A DNA stretch of 23,707 nt from Verrucomicrobia bacterium UBA3750 (GCA_002371755.1 DFGM01000107.1:1106-24812); one strand, 5' to 3'. Shown: positions 1 through 7,092, counted from the stretch's first letter. A program made the numbers and translations. Notes: generated from the letters alone by a model not told the origin.

Positions 1-102
1 ATGATCTTCAAGCAGTACGAGGCGGTTCCCGCTTCTATTGCCAAGACAGTCATCGAGAAGCGCGTCAAAGAAGGCAAGGTCCGTCCTTCATCCGATGACT
101 AA
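1..102 (+). CDS. 3' end of an unidentified gene (partial)
   Basis: An open frame runs from base 1 to a TAA at 100-102 and encodes about 33 residues ending EGKVRPSSDD. The window happens to open on an ATG, but nothing upstream is visible, so this is more probably the C-terminus of a longer protein than a complete gene. The product cannot be identified from so little. Genes for this class of aminotransferase often sit beside Lrp/AsnC-type regulators, whose tails are short and charged like this one. That possibility is inference only. Confidence 0.4.
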   Translation: MIFKQYEAVPASIAKTVIEKRVKEGKVRPSSDD

Positions 103-133
103 GCAAACCATCTGGACCTAAAAAGAGAAGATT

Positions 134-171
134 GTCGCGGGCCATTGGTTCTTGAGACCGTGGCCCGCGAC
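134..171. repeat. 11-bp perfect inverted repeat overlapping the aminotransferase promoter
   Basis: GTCGCGGGCCA (134-144) is the exact reverse complement of TGGCCCGCGAC (161-171). A further 3-bp pairing (147-149 with 157-159) extends the stem towards the loop. No T-run follows on the + strand, so it is not a classical terminator for the upstream gene, but on the - strand it is followed by a T-rich stretch (121-133). The predicted -35 hexamer (152-157) lies in the loop, so the element could be an operator or a transcript hairpin. Confidence 0.6.
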
Positions 172-179
172 GGTATAAA
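152..179 (+). promoter_or_regulatory. Predicted promoter of the aminotransferase-recD2 operon
   Basis: TTGAGA at 152-157 and TATAAA at 174-179 are separated by 16 bp, a normal sigma70-type arrangement. The expected transcription start near 186 gives a leader of about 19 nt that contains the purine-rich AGGAAGAGG just before the ATG at 205. Confidence 0.5.
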
Positions 180-204
180 GACCAAGGGGAAACGCAGGAA
201 GAGG

Positions 205-1395
205 ATGACCGGACCGAGGATAGCCCCGCATGTGGCGGAATTGCCGAAGAGCGGAATAAGGAAGTTCTTCGATATCGTCGCACAGTCCAAAGACATCATC
301 TCCCTCGGCGTGGGCGAGCCGGATTTCGATACTCCCTGGCACGTCTCGCGCGCCGCCATAACCTGTCTGGAAAACGGCGGCACCCACTATACGAGCAACC
401 TCGGCACCCCGGAACTCAGAAAGGCAATCTGCCGCTATCTCGAGCGACGCTTCGACGCGCATTTCGACTGGTCGAAGGAGGTGCTCGCCACTGTAGGCGT
501 ATCCGAGGCAATCGATCTCGCCATCCGCGCATTGTGCTCGCCCGGCGACGAAGTGCTTTACCACGAGCCGTGCTTCGTGAGCTATTCGGCAACGATGCGG
601 CTCGCGCATGCCATCCCCGTAGCGGTGCGCACTACGGCCGCAAACGGCTTCCGGCTCGCCGTGGACGACCTGGAAAAGAGCGTCTCGCCGCGCACAAAGG
701 CCCTGCTTCTCAACTTCCCCTGCAACCCGACCGGCGCCGTCCTCGACCGAAACGAGATGGCCGGCATCCTCGACTTCTGCAAGCGGCATGACATCATCCT
801 CCTCGCGGACGAAGTCTACAGCGAGCTCAACTACACCATTCCCGAAGGACAAGCCGGGGGAAAGCTTCCCTCGTTTTCCGCATTCCCCGAATATCGCGAC
901 AGGGTTGTACTTCTGAACGGCTTTTCAAAGTCGTGGGCGATGACGGGGTATCGTCTCGGCTATGCGTGCGGACCCGAGGATATAATAGATGCCATGATGA
1001 AGATCCACCAGTACGGCATAATGTCCGCGCCCACGCTTGCGCAGGCGGCCGGCGTGGAAGCGATGGATTTTGGTGACAATGACGTCGCCCGGATGCGCCG
1101 CGAATACCGCAAACGCAGGGATTTCCTGCACGCCGCCCTGGTCGATATGGGATTGGAGACGGCTCTTCCGCTGGGCGCGTTCTATATCTTCCCGGACATC
1201 CGCTCCACAGGCATGGGCAGCGAGGACTTCGCTATGCGGCTCTTGAAGGAACATGGCGTCGCATGCGTTCCGGGCGGCGCATTCGGTGCTTCCGGCGAAG
1301 GCTACGTGCGCATGAGCTACGCAACTTCCCTCGAAAAGATAAGGATTGCCGTTGAAAGACTCCGCGCCATGCTCAAAAGCGTCCGAAACGCTTGA
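205..1395 (+). CDS. PLP-dependent class I/II aminotransferase
   Basis: This 396-residue fold-type I aminotransferase (COG0436 group) would transfer an amino group between an amino acid and a 2-oxo acid in the cytoplasm, using pyridoxal phosphate. The N-terminus SGIRKFFDI followed by SLGVGEPDFDTP is typical of the group. NPTGAVLD carries the PLP-contacting Asn, and GFSKSWAMTGYRLG contains the Schiff-base lysine, Lys242. GYVRMSYATS near the C-terminus holds the carboxylate-binding Arg. The ATG at 205 is chosen because family similarity begins there; the frame stays open upstream to a TTG at 145, which lies before the predicted promoter -10. Substrate specificity (aspartate, aromatic, methionine or other) cannot be read from the sequence. 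recD2 begins inside its 3' end, so the two are probably cotranscribed. Confidence 0.88.
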   Translation: MTGPRIAPHVAELPKSGIRKFFDIVAQSKDIISLGVGEPDFDTPWHVSRAAITCLENGGTHYTSNLGTPELRKAICRYLERRFDAHFDWSKEVLATVGVSEAIDLAIRALCSPGDEVLYHEPCFVSYSATMRLAHAIPVAVRTTAANGFRLAVDDLEKSVSPRTKALLLNFPCNPTGAVLDRNEMAGILDFCKRHDIILLADEVYSELNYTIPEGQAGGKLPSFSAFPEYRDRVVLLNGFSKSWAMTGYRLGYACGPEDIIDAMMKIHQYGIMSAPTLAQAAGVEAMDFGDNDVARMRREYRKRRDFLHAALVDMGLETALPLGAFYIFPDIRSTGMGSEDFAMRLLKEHGVACVPGGAFGASGEGYVRMSYATSLEKIRIAVERLRAMLKSVRNA

Positions 1396-3556
1396 AGGAA
1401 CGATAAAATCCGTCGTTTTCCACAATGAAGAGAACGGCTACACCGTTCTCAGGGTCGAGCTGCCCGCGAAGGGGCATTACATGGTTTCCAAGCCTGGCGA
1501 GGCGATGGTAGTGGGCAAGGCGCGCGCCGTTTGGGAAGGCGAGGAGGTGCGCGCCAAGGGCAATTGGGTGACCGACAAGGAGTATGGCAGGCAGTTCAAG
1601 GCCGAGGAAATAGAATGCGTCGCCCCGAAAAGTCTTGTCGGGATAGAGCGTTATCTCGCCTCCGGACTCATCAAAGGCGTAGGCAAGGTGCTCGCCAAGA
1701 GGATTGTGAAGACGTTTGGCGAAGATACGCTGAACGTCCTGAACCGCCAGTCGGCACGGCTTTGCGAAGTGCCGAAGCTCGGCCGCGCCAAAATCGAGCA
1801 GATCCGCGAGGCGTGGCACAAGAACGAAACGCAGCGCGAAAGCCTCATCTTCGGCCAGACTTACGGCATTTCCATCTCCAGGATGACGAAGATAATGAAG
1901 ATGTACGGGCCCGACGCCATCGCAATCGTAAAGGCCAACCCGTACCGTCTTTGCCGCGACATATGGGGCATCGGGTTTCTGACGGCGGATAAAATCGCGC
2001 TTTCCACAGGCATAGAGAAGGATTCGCCCCTTCGCGCGCGCGCGGCCATTTCCCATACGCTGCAGACCGAGGCTGACGACGCCGGGCACTGTTGGACGTT
2101 CGAGAACGACCTCATCCTTCACGCGCACGAGCTTACATCCATCCCCCTGGATGTCCTGGGCGAGGCGCTCAATGCGGAAATCGAAGCCAATGCTGTTGTC
2201 GCCGAAGGGAAAGACCTTCCTCGCAAGATATACCTCAAGCACCTCTGGTGGGCGGAAAAGCGCGTCGCCGACAGGGTGAGGGCGATTATGCGCCATCAGG
2301 CGAGCTTCCCGGCGATTCGCGAGGAACGCGCGATAGAGTGGTGGGAAGCGAAGGCGGGGTTCGGCCTTGCATCGAAGCAGGCGGAGGCGTTGCGACGGTG
2401 CCTGGGGGCGAAGTTTTCCATAATCACCGGCGGCCCGGGCGTAGGCAAGACTACCATAATACGCGCTCTGGCGGATATCTACAGCGCCCGGAAACTTTCT
2501 GTCACGCTTGCCGCCCCGACGGGAAGAGCCGCGAAAAGAATGTCGGAGGCTGTCGGCATGCCGGCCCTGACCATTCATCGCCTCCTCAAGTTCAATCCGG
2601 TGAAGAACGCCTTTACCTACGACGCCGACAACAGGCTCGAAGGAGACGTCTTCATCTTCGACGAGACCTCGATGATAGACATCCATCTCGCAGCCGACCT
2701 CCTTGCCGCCCTTCCCGACCATGCCACCGTAATCTGGGTAGGCGATACCGACCAGCTGCCATCTGTGGGCCCGGGCAGCGTCTTGGGCGACCTCATCGCC
2801 TCCAGCGTGGTGCCATGCACGAAACTCGACCAGATCTTCCGCCAGGCCAATACAGGGCTTATCGTCATAAACGCCCATCATGTCAACGCCGGCGAACCGC
2901 TTGAGCTGAGGCGAGACGAAAATGCCGACTTCTATTTCGCCCAGGTGCGTGACCCGGCCTTGTGCCTTCAACGCGCCATCGAGTTCATGAAGGAAAGGAT
3001 ACCGCGCAAGTTCGGCCTGGATCCATTGCAGGATGTCCAGGTGCTCGTGCCCATGCGCCGCAACCTCCTTGGCGCCGACAACCTGAACTTCGAATTGCAG
3101 AAGGCGCTCAACCCCACAGGGCCGGCCGTGGAGAGAGGCGCCGTGCTTTTCAGAACCGGCGACCGTGTGATGCAGCTCAGGAACAACTACGACAAGGACG
3201 TGTTCAACGGCGACATCGGCTTCGTCAAGGCTGTCGACCCCGCCACTCGCTCGCTCATCGTACTCTTTGATGGACGGGCCGTAAGGTACGATGCAGCCGA
3301 CCTCGACGAACTCGTTCTCGCCTACGCGATGACCATCCACAAATCGCAAGGCTCGGAATACCCCGCCGTCATCGTAATCCTCCACACCCAGCACTACATG
3401 ATGCTGCAGCGCAACCTCCTCTATACGGCGATAACCCGCGGGAAGCGTCTCGTCTTGCTCATCGGCGTGAATTACGCGATAGACAAAGCGATAGAGACAA
3501 ACACCGTGCGCGAGCGCCGCACCTCGCTCTCCGACCGCATTGCAGGCTTACTTTGA
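1352..3556 (+). CDS. recD2: RecD2-type ATP-dependent 5'-3' DNA helicase
   Basis: RecD2 is an SF1B helicase found in bacteria without or independent of RecBCD and is implicated in DNA repair and replication-fork stability. The product is about 734 residues, normal for the family. The N-terminal domain ETLEGTIKSVVFHNEENGYT is diagnostic. A helix-hairpin-helix segment follows (IKGVGKVLAKRIVKTFG). Walker A is GGPGVGKTT with Lys366, Walker B is FIFDETSM, GDTDQLPSVGPG follows, and the late motifs are TIHKSQGSEYP and LYTAITRGK. No ATG fits the N-terminus. AAGGA at 1341-1345 lies 6 nt before a TTG at 1352, which makes that the best start; TTG 1346 has no spacing. The gene therefore overlaps the aminotransferase by 44 nt, implying coupling. 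Confidence 0.92.
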   Translation: MKDSAPCSKASETLEGTIKSVVFHNEENGYTVLRVELPAKGHYMVSKPGEAMVVGKARAVWEGEEVRAKGNWVTDKEYGRQFKAEEIECVAPKSLVGIERYLASGLIKGVGKVLAKRIVKTFGEDTLNVLNRQSARLCEVPKLGRAKIEQIREAWHKNETQRESLIFGQTYGISISRMTKIMKMYGPDAIAIVKANPYRLCRDIWGIGFLTADKIALSTGIEKDSPLRARAAISHTLQTEADDAGHCWTFENDLILHAHELTSIPLDVLGEALNAEIEANAVVAEGKDLPRKIYLKHLWWAEKRVADRVRAIMRHQASFPAIREERAIEWWEAKAGFGLASKQAEALRRCLGAKFSIITGGPGVGKTTIIRALADIYSARKLSVTLAAPTGRAAKRMSEAVGMPALTIHRLLKFNPVKNAFTYDADNRLEGDVFIFDETSMIDIHLAADLLAALPDHATVIWVGDTDQLPSVGPGSVLGDLIASSVVPCTKLDQIFRQANTGLIVINAHHVNAGEPLELRRDENADFYFAQVRDPALCLQRAIEFMKERIPRKFGLDPLQDVQVLVPMRRNLLGADNLNFELQKALNPTGPAVERGAVLFRTGDRVMQLRNNYDKDVFNGDIGFVKAVDPATRSLIVLFDGRAVRYDAADLDELVLAYAMTIHKSQGSEYPAVIVILHTQHYMMLQRNLLYTAITRGKRLVLLIGVNYAIDKAIETNTVRERRTSLSDRIAGLL

Positions 3557-3561
3557 GCCAG

Positions 3562-3676
3562 TTGCAAAACCTATTTGTTTGTCTCACGCAAAGTCCGCTA
3601 AGTTCGTAAAGTGATTCTAAAAATCAAACTTCGCGCACTTTGCGAACTTGGCGTGAGATCCATTCAGGGGTTTGCA
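3562..3676. repeat. Palindromic intergenic repeat (CACAAAG-type family), copy 1
   Basis: The space between the convergent recD2 and scpA genes holds nested inverted repeats. The arm at 3582-3613 pairs with 3636-3658 except for 10 extra bases in the left arm, and an outer pair TTGCAAAACC (3562-3571) / GGTTTGCAA (3668-3676) encloses them. The right arm read on the - strand matches the element at 10073-10107 at 27 of 35 positions by my alignment, and the left arm matches it at 24 of 31. This points to a dispersed palindromic repeat rather than a gene-specific terminator. No T-run is present. Confidence 0.6.
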
Positions 3677-3746
3677 ATTACTTCGTTTGAAACACGCCAG
3701 CCCCTCCGCCCGGCCAAGCCCAAGCATGCGGCAGAGCCGCCAGGCG

Positions 3747-3760
3747 AGGCGCATGCGCCT
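3747..3760. repeat. 14-bp perfect palindrome downstream of scpA
   Basis: AGGCGCATGCGCCT is self-complementary over all 14 bases. A small hairpin (stem 28-32/36-40 of the 3700s, loop AGA) lies just before it. It sits 22 bases beyond the scpA stop on the transcribed - strand. No poly-T follows, so a role in termination is only a possibility. Confidence 0.4.
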
Positions 3761-3781
3761 GACCATCCCCAAGTGCCGCGC

Positions 3782-4579
3782 TCAATATTCGTCGGGCTTT
3801 TCGAGGGGCTTGTCGGCGTCTTCGCCGCGCGAAGGCAGGATGGTGATTTCGTGGAAGGCGGCGTTCTGGTAGATTATCACCTTATGCTGCCTCAGCAGCT
3901 CCAAAAGCGCGAGAAACGTGACGATTATCTCGCCTTTCGGCGCTTCTTCGCTGAAAAGCGAAGTGAAGGAGACCTGCCCGTCCGCCCGAGTCCGCTCAAG
4001 AACGTAATCCATCTTTTCCGGGACTGAGAAGCGCGAGCCCTTGAGTTCCTCGTGCGGCATCTCGTTTGCGCGCTCCAACGCCTCCTGGAAGGCGCTCAAG
4101 AGGTCGTAAAGGTCGAGATGCGCAACGGCGGCCAGTGCATCGGAGGCGGTCTTTTCGAACTTCGGGCGCCCGCCGCCGTAGTCGAAGCGGTTTGCGCGCA
4201 TCGCCTCCATCGCTTCAAGCCGGATTGCGGCATCCTTGAACTTCTTGTATTCGATGAGCTGGCGAACGAGGTCGAGGCGCGGATCGACCCATTCTTCCGT
4301 GCCATCTTCGTTGACATTGCGCCTTTCGACGGGAAGGAGCATGCGGGACTTTATCACCATCAATGTGGCGGCCATCACCACGAACTCGCCTGCAATGTCG
4401 AGATTGAGAGCGCGCGCATCGTCCAGAAACGCCATGTATTGCGCCGTGATGCGCTCGATAGGGATGTCGTAGATGTCCAGTTCTTCCCGGCGAATAAGGT
4501 AGAGAAGCAGGTCGAGGGGGCCCTCGAACACGTCAAGCGTCACCTTGTAATCGTCGGCGAATAGCTGATCTTGCGCCAT
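3782..4579 (-). CDS. scpA: Segregation and condensation protein A
   Basis: ScpA is the kleisin subunit that bridges SMC head domains in the bacterial condensin and works with ScpB in chromosome segregation. The 265-residue product begins MAQDQLFADDYKVTLDVFEG and continues PLDLLLYLIRREELDIYDIPI, the hallmark N-terminal SMC-contact region. The C-terminal winged-helix region (VSFTSLFSEEAPKGEIIVTFLALLEL) is also present, so it is full length. The start at 4579 lies one base past the trpS stop, so the genes are cotranscribed and probably translationally coupled; an open frame continues upstream within trpS but has no family similarity. scpB, which often follows scpA, is not next to it here. Confidence 0.93.
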   Translation of the reverse strand: MAQDQLFADDYKVTLDVFEGPLDLLLYLIRREELDIYDIPIERITAQYMAFLDDARALNLDIAGEFVVMAATLMVIKSRMLLPVERRNVNEDGTEEWVDPRLDLVRQLIEYKKFKDAAIRLEAMEAMRANRFDYGGGRPKFEKTASDALAAVAHLDLYDLLSAFQEALERANEMPHEELKGSRFSVPEKMDYVLERTRADGQVSFTSLFSEEAPKGEIIVTFLALLELLRQHKVIIYQNAAFHEITILPSRGEDADKPLEKPDEY

Positions 4580-4580
4580 T

Positions 4581-5543
4581 TTACAGACCAACCGCGCGGC
4601 GAACCTTCTCCATGACCGGGGCGGCAGCCTCACGCGCCCGTCGCGCACCGTCGCGGAGGATGTCCTCGAGCGCGTCGGGCTCTTTGGCGAGTTCTTCGCG
4701 TTTCGCCCTGAAGGGATCGAAAAGCCTGTGGTATGCCCCAAGCAGCTCCTTCTTCGCATGGCCGTAGCCATAACCGCCGGCACGAAACTTCTCCGCCATG
4801 GCCGAAACCTCTTCTTCGGTCGCGAAAAGTTTGTAGAGCTCGTAAATCGAGTTGCCTTCCGGCTTCTTCGGCGCTTCCATGGGTGTGGAGTCGGTGACTA
4901 TCCCCATCACCTTCTTCTTTATCGAGCCGGCAGGCTCGAAAAGCTCTATCGTGTTGTGGTAGCTCTTCGACATCTTCTGCCCGTCGGTGCCGGGTATCGT
5001 CGCCACCGTCTCGGGTATATACGCATCGGGGAGCTTGAAGATTTCGCCATAGGCGTTGTTGAACTTCTGTGCGAGGTCGCGCGTCACTTCAAGATGCTGC
5101 TTCTGATCCTTCCCCACCGGCACGAGGTCGGCATTCATGATGAGAATGTCTGCAGCCATAAGGACGGGGTATGCGAAAAGGCCGTGGGTCGCATCGAACC
5201 CGTGAGCCATCTTGTCCTTGTAGCTGTGGCATCTTTCGAGAAGCCCCATCGGGGTAAGGCAGGAAAGATACCATGCAAGCTCCTGCACTTCCGGAACGTC
5301 GCTTTGGCGGTACATGAGCGTCTTTGCCGGGTCAAGGCCGCACGCGAGATAGTCTAGAGCCACGTCGCGGGTGGCCTCGCGCAGGGCGGCGCCGTCGCGC
5401 ACCGTGGTCATTGCATGGAAGTTCGCAATGAACATGAACATCTCCTCGCCCTTCGCCTGAAGGTCGAACATGCTCTTCATCGCGCCGAAATAGTTGCCCC
5501 AGTGGAGTTTGCCAGAGGGCTGAATACCTGTCAATATCCTCAT
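4581..5543 (-). CDS. trpS: Tryptophan--tRNA ligase
   Basis: TrpS charges tRNA-Trp with tryptophan using ATP in the cytoplasm. The 320-residue product is a class Ic synthetase of normal bacterial length. The first residues, MRILTGIQPSGKLHWGNYFG, hold the HIGH-like signature (PSG..HWGN), and DGQKMSKSYHN carries the KMSKS loop. MNADLVPVGKDQKQHLEVTR is the typical tRNA-synthetase core segment. The ATG at 5543 matches the family N-terminus exactly. The frame stays open upstream to 5657, but that extension is low-complexity and crosses the promoter, so it is rejected. The predicted TATAAT ends only 9 nt before this ATG. trpS and scpA form a two-gene operon; a trpS-scpA-scpB order occurs in several other phyla. 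Confidence 0.95.
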   Translation of the reverse strand: MRILTGIQPSGKLHWGNYFGAMKSMFDLQAKGEEMFMFIANFHAMTTVRDGAALREATRDVALDYLACGLDPAKTLMYRQSDVPEVQELAWYLSCLTPMGLLERCHSYKDKMAHGFDATHGLFAYPVLMAADILIMNADLVPVGKDQKQHLEVTRDLAQKFNNAYGEIFKLPDAYIPETVATIPGTDGQKMSKSYHNTIELFEPAGSIKKKVMGIVTDSTPMEAPKKPEGNSIYELYKLFATEEEVSAMAEKFRAGGYGYGHAKKELLGAYHRLFDPFRAKREELAKEPDALEDILRDGARRAREAAAPVMEKVRRAVGL

Positions 5544-5552
5544 AACGGCGCA

Positions 5553-5563
5553 TATTATACCAT
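5553..5563 (-). promoter_or_regulatory. Extended -10 promoter of trpS-scpA
   Basis: Read on the - strand the sequence is TATGGTATAATATGC, with the hexamer TATAAT at 5558-5553 and the extended TG element one base upstream of it. No good -35 is evident. The trpS ATG begins 9 nt after the hexamer, so a start 6-8 nt downstream gives a leader of roughly 1-4 nt. Confidence 0.7.
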
Positions 5564-5582
5564 ATTCTGCGGAATGCGGGTA

Positions 5583-5599
5583 GCGGCCAGTCCGGCCGC
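5583..5599. repeat. GC-rich hairpin upstream of the trpS promoter
   Basis: GCGGCC (5583-5588) and GGCCGC (5594-5599) form a 6-bp perfect stem with the five-base loop AGTCC. It lies about 20 bp upstream of the trpS extended -10. Its function is not apparent. Confidence 0.4.
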
Positions 5600-5860
5600 C
5601 CCACCCATCCCCCCTCTTTTCCTCCACCCTCCCAATCCTCCCCAACATGCCGCGCAAGGCTAACTTTTTGCGCGGCAGACGCTTTCACTCACCCCCAAAA
5701 TGCTTCATCTTACATTTTTTCGCTTTCCCCCTCTCTCGCCCGCAATCACACAAATCTTGCTAAAATCATCCTTCAAACGGCAAAACCCCTCAATAACCCC
5801 ATCCCTCGCCCTCGCCACCTCCCATACTCACCCACGCACCATCTCACCCCAAAAATGATA
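5598..5860. other. Pyrimidine-rich, C-biased intergenic tract
   Basis: The + strand is strongly C/T-rich from about 5598 to 5645 and again from 5678 to 5860, with many runs of C and few G. No convincing coding frame lies here. The skew is interrupted by the hairpin at 5648-5677. The - strand ORF over 5773-5988 looks like a mirror of the small gene at 5878-6033. Confidence 0.5.
5648..5677. repeat. 10-bp perfect hairpin
   Basis: TGCCGCGCAA (5648-5657) and TTGCGCGGCA (5668-5677) are exact reverse complements with a 10-base loop. There is no T-run after it on + and no gene end nearby, so it is more like a dispersed palindromic element than a terminator. Confidence 0.55.
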
Positions 5861-5864
5861 TAAT
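5856..5864 (+). promoter_or_regulatory. Extended -10 promoter of the 51-aa gene
   Basis: TGATATAAT matches the TGn/TATAAT form seen before trpS, the antitoxin, the GH3-like gene and the kinase gene. The hexamer is 5859-5864. The ATG at 5878 follows after 13 nt, which predicts a leader of about 5-8 nt. Confidence 0.5.
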
Positions 5865-5877
5865 TCACCTTTAAAAA

Positions 5878-6033
5878 ATGAGGTACTTTGATGCGATACA
5901 CGCACTCAAGGGCGGTGTCATAGCCGTCAAGTGTATGGCTTTGCCTTATTTTCTGGGCTTTGGACGCGGGAAGTCGAACAAGCACCACCCCTTCAAGTTT
6001 GATGCTGAATCACCTTCCCGTTGTCCTTTTTAA
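5878..6033 (+). CDS. Predicted 51-aa small protein, unknown function
   Basis: An ATG at 5878 opens 51 codons ending in TAA at 6031-6033. The product begins MRYFDAIHALKGGVIAVKCM, has a central hydrophobic stretch (MALPYFLGFG), a basic patch (GRGKSNKHH) and ends PSRCPF. I do not recognise a family. Support for it being real is an extended -10 promoter just upstream in the same spacing class as neighbouring genes, and a sensible amino-acid composition in an otherwise non-coding gap. Against it: no clear Shine-Dalgarno, short length, and a - strand frame of similar size across the same bases. Confidence 0.4.
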   Translation: MRYFDAIHALKGGVIAVKCMALPYFLGFGRGKSNKHHPFKFDAESPSRCPF

Positions 6034-6169
6034 TTCAACGTGCCTTTCATATTTCCGAAACTAGGAAAACAACAAAACAAAAGAGAGAGAGCAAAAGATG
6101 AAAACACGAACAAAAGACAAAATCATGCGCCTAGCCGCATTGCTTGTCACATCCCTAGCCGGGAGAGAT

Positions 6170-6206
6170 GCGCTTGTCGCGTCCTCTCATCGCGCTTGTC
6201 GCGTCC
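6170..6206. repeat. Two direct copies of the GCGCTTGTCGCGTCC repeat
   Basis: GCGCTTGTCGCGTCC occurs at 6170-6184 and again at 6192-6206. A diverged relative lies just upstream (TTGCTTGTCACATCCC, about 6140-6155). The same core recurs as GCGCTTGTCGCGACC at 10470-10484, there enclosed in a perfect GC-rich stem. The inner CGCG/CGCG pairs around CTTGT make each unit a small hairpin. Confidence 0.6.
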
Positions 6207-6334
6207 CGCTGCGTGTCCCATCGACGCGTATCCCATTTCTCTCTCGCTTTCCTTTCGTTTCTCGCCATTTTCTCTCACGCGGCGAGGACGCCACATCCCC
6301 TATCCCACCCATCCCACTTTATCCCACTATTTTT

Positions 6335-6384
6335 CAACAAAAACAAACACCAAAAACAACAACCAACAACAAAAACAACAACCA
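6335..6384. repeat. A/C simple-sequence tract
   Basis: The stretch is made almost only of A and C in irregular CAA/CAAA/ACA units, preceded by three ATCCCAC units (6302-6308, 6311-6317, 6321-6327). It is low complexity and could be prone to slippage. Confidence 0.6.
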
Positions 6385-6474
6385 TACGGATTGCGGCTTG
6401 AATTTTGCGCTTTGCGCCTGACGCCCCGCGTCTAACTGCAAACTGCAAACTAAAAAACAAGATGAGGTATGACA

Positions 6475-7026
6475 ATGAAAACTGAAACAAAAACAAAGGG
6501 TGTCCTTTCGCGCCTATTCTCCCACGCCCCACGCTGGCTCGCACTGGCTGCGGCGGTTTCTCTATGCGCGGATAGCTTGGCAACAGATTATTACACGTAT
6601 TGGGAAAACACTTTTGAGGATGCTAGCACCGCGACTTCTGGCTGGCAGAAAGGAACTCTTGCCAATGATATTTTTGGTACAGAGGCATTGTCTGGAGACA
6701 GCATGGGGAGTTTAAATCTTTCGTCAGGAACGCGAACAGTTGATGGTGTCACATCTCGCTATTTTGACATGTATTTAAGGGCGGTGAACCAGCAGAACTG
6801 CAATGGTGCCATATATGTTTTCCCGGAAGAAAGTGGACTTTCTGACGCTTCGGATTATGTGGTATCATTTGATTGGTGGGGCGGATCGGCTCTAGATGGC
6901 GGGGATGGAGGTATCGCTATTCTTGCTAAAAATCCAGAAACGCAAGAAATAGGAAATATTTTTGTGGCATGCACCCCCTACAGCGGAAATGTTGTAACGC
7001 AAACTGGGAAAATGTATTGGTGGTAA
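6475..7026 (+). CDS. Exported surface protein, N-terminal part, ended by an in-frame TAA
   Basis: The ATG at 6475 is preferred over ATG 6469 because GAGGT (6464-6468) lies 6 nt before it. Residues 1-36 form a long signal peptide: basic start, hydrophobic core LALAAAVSL and a likely cleavage after SLA. The mature part (TDYYTYWENTFEDAS...) resembles a beta-sandwich, lectin- or LamG-like domain. Codon 184 is TAA at 7024-7026. The same frame then continues without interruption to 10017, and the sandwich domain is only completed beyond the stop (THWALDDLSVKLP). As it stands this piece alone is an unfinished domain. Base composition is visibly more AT-rich than the flanking housekeeping genes. Confidence 0.6.
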   Translation: MKTETKTKGVLSRLFSHAPRWLALAAAVSLCADSLATDYYTYWENTFEDASTATSGWQKGTLANDIFGTEALSGDSMGSLNLSSGTRTVDGVTSRYFDMYLRAVNQQNCNGAIYVFPEESGLSDASDYVVSFDWWGGSALDGGDGGIAILAKNPETQEIGNIFVACTPYSGNVVTQTGKMYWW

Positions 7027-7092
7027 ACGGCTGATTCTGAAAACGCTAAAGCCAGTGCTACGGGGAACAGTAATTTTACTCACGCAGGGCGA

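Larger units (their letters stand above)
6098..6421 (+). pseudogene. Relic 5' end of a surface-protein gene (signal peptide only)
   Basis: The frame begins MKTRTKDKIMRLAALLVTSLAG, a good Sec signal peptide whose first residues resemble MKTETKTKG at the start of the surface protein at 6475. After about 22 residues the frame runs into GCGCTTGTCGCG-type repeats, ATCCCAC repeats (6302-6327) and an A/C simple-sequence tract (6335-6384), giving a Ser/Arg/Pro- then Asn/Thr-rich low-complexity translation with no domain. I read it as a gene start that lost its body. A short secreted protein cannot be excluded. Confidence 0.35.

Noticed and set aside
145..204. N-terminal extension of the aminotransferase to TTG 145
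   Set aside because: It overlaps the inverted repeat and predicted promoter, and family similarity starts at ATG 205.
974..990. TATAAT-like sequence in the aminotransferase gene
   Set aside because: It is in the middle of a conserved coding region, lacks the TG extension, and no gene begins just after it.
1373..3394. A 673-codon open frame antisense to recD2
   Set aside because: It is fully covered by a helicase with all motifs intact, has no recognisable domains, and such antisense frames are common in GC-rich genes with biased third positions.
5544..5657. N-terminal extension of trpS to TTG 5657
   Set aside because: TrpS proteins begin at MRILTGIQPSG; the extension runs through the promoter and a hairpin.
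5773..5988. 71-codon - strand frame in the trpS upstream gap
   Set aside because: No promoter or ribosome site suits it, and it mirrors the better supported + strand 51-aa frame. It remains an alternative.
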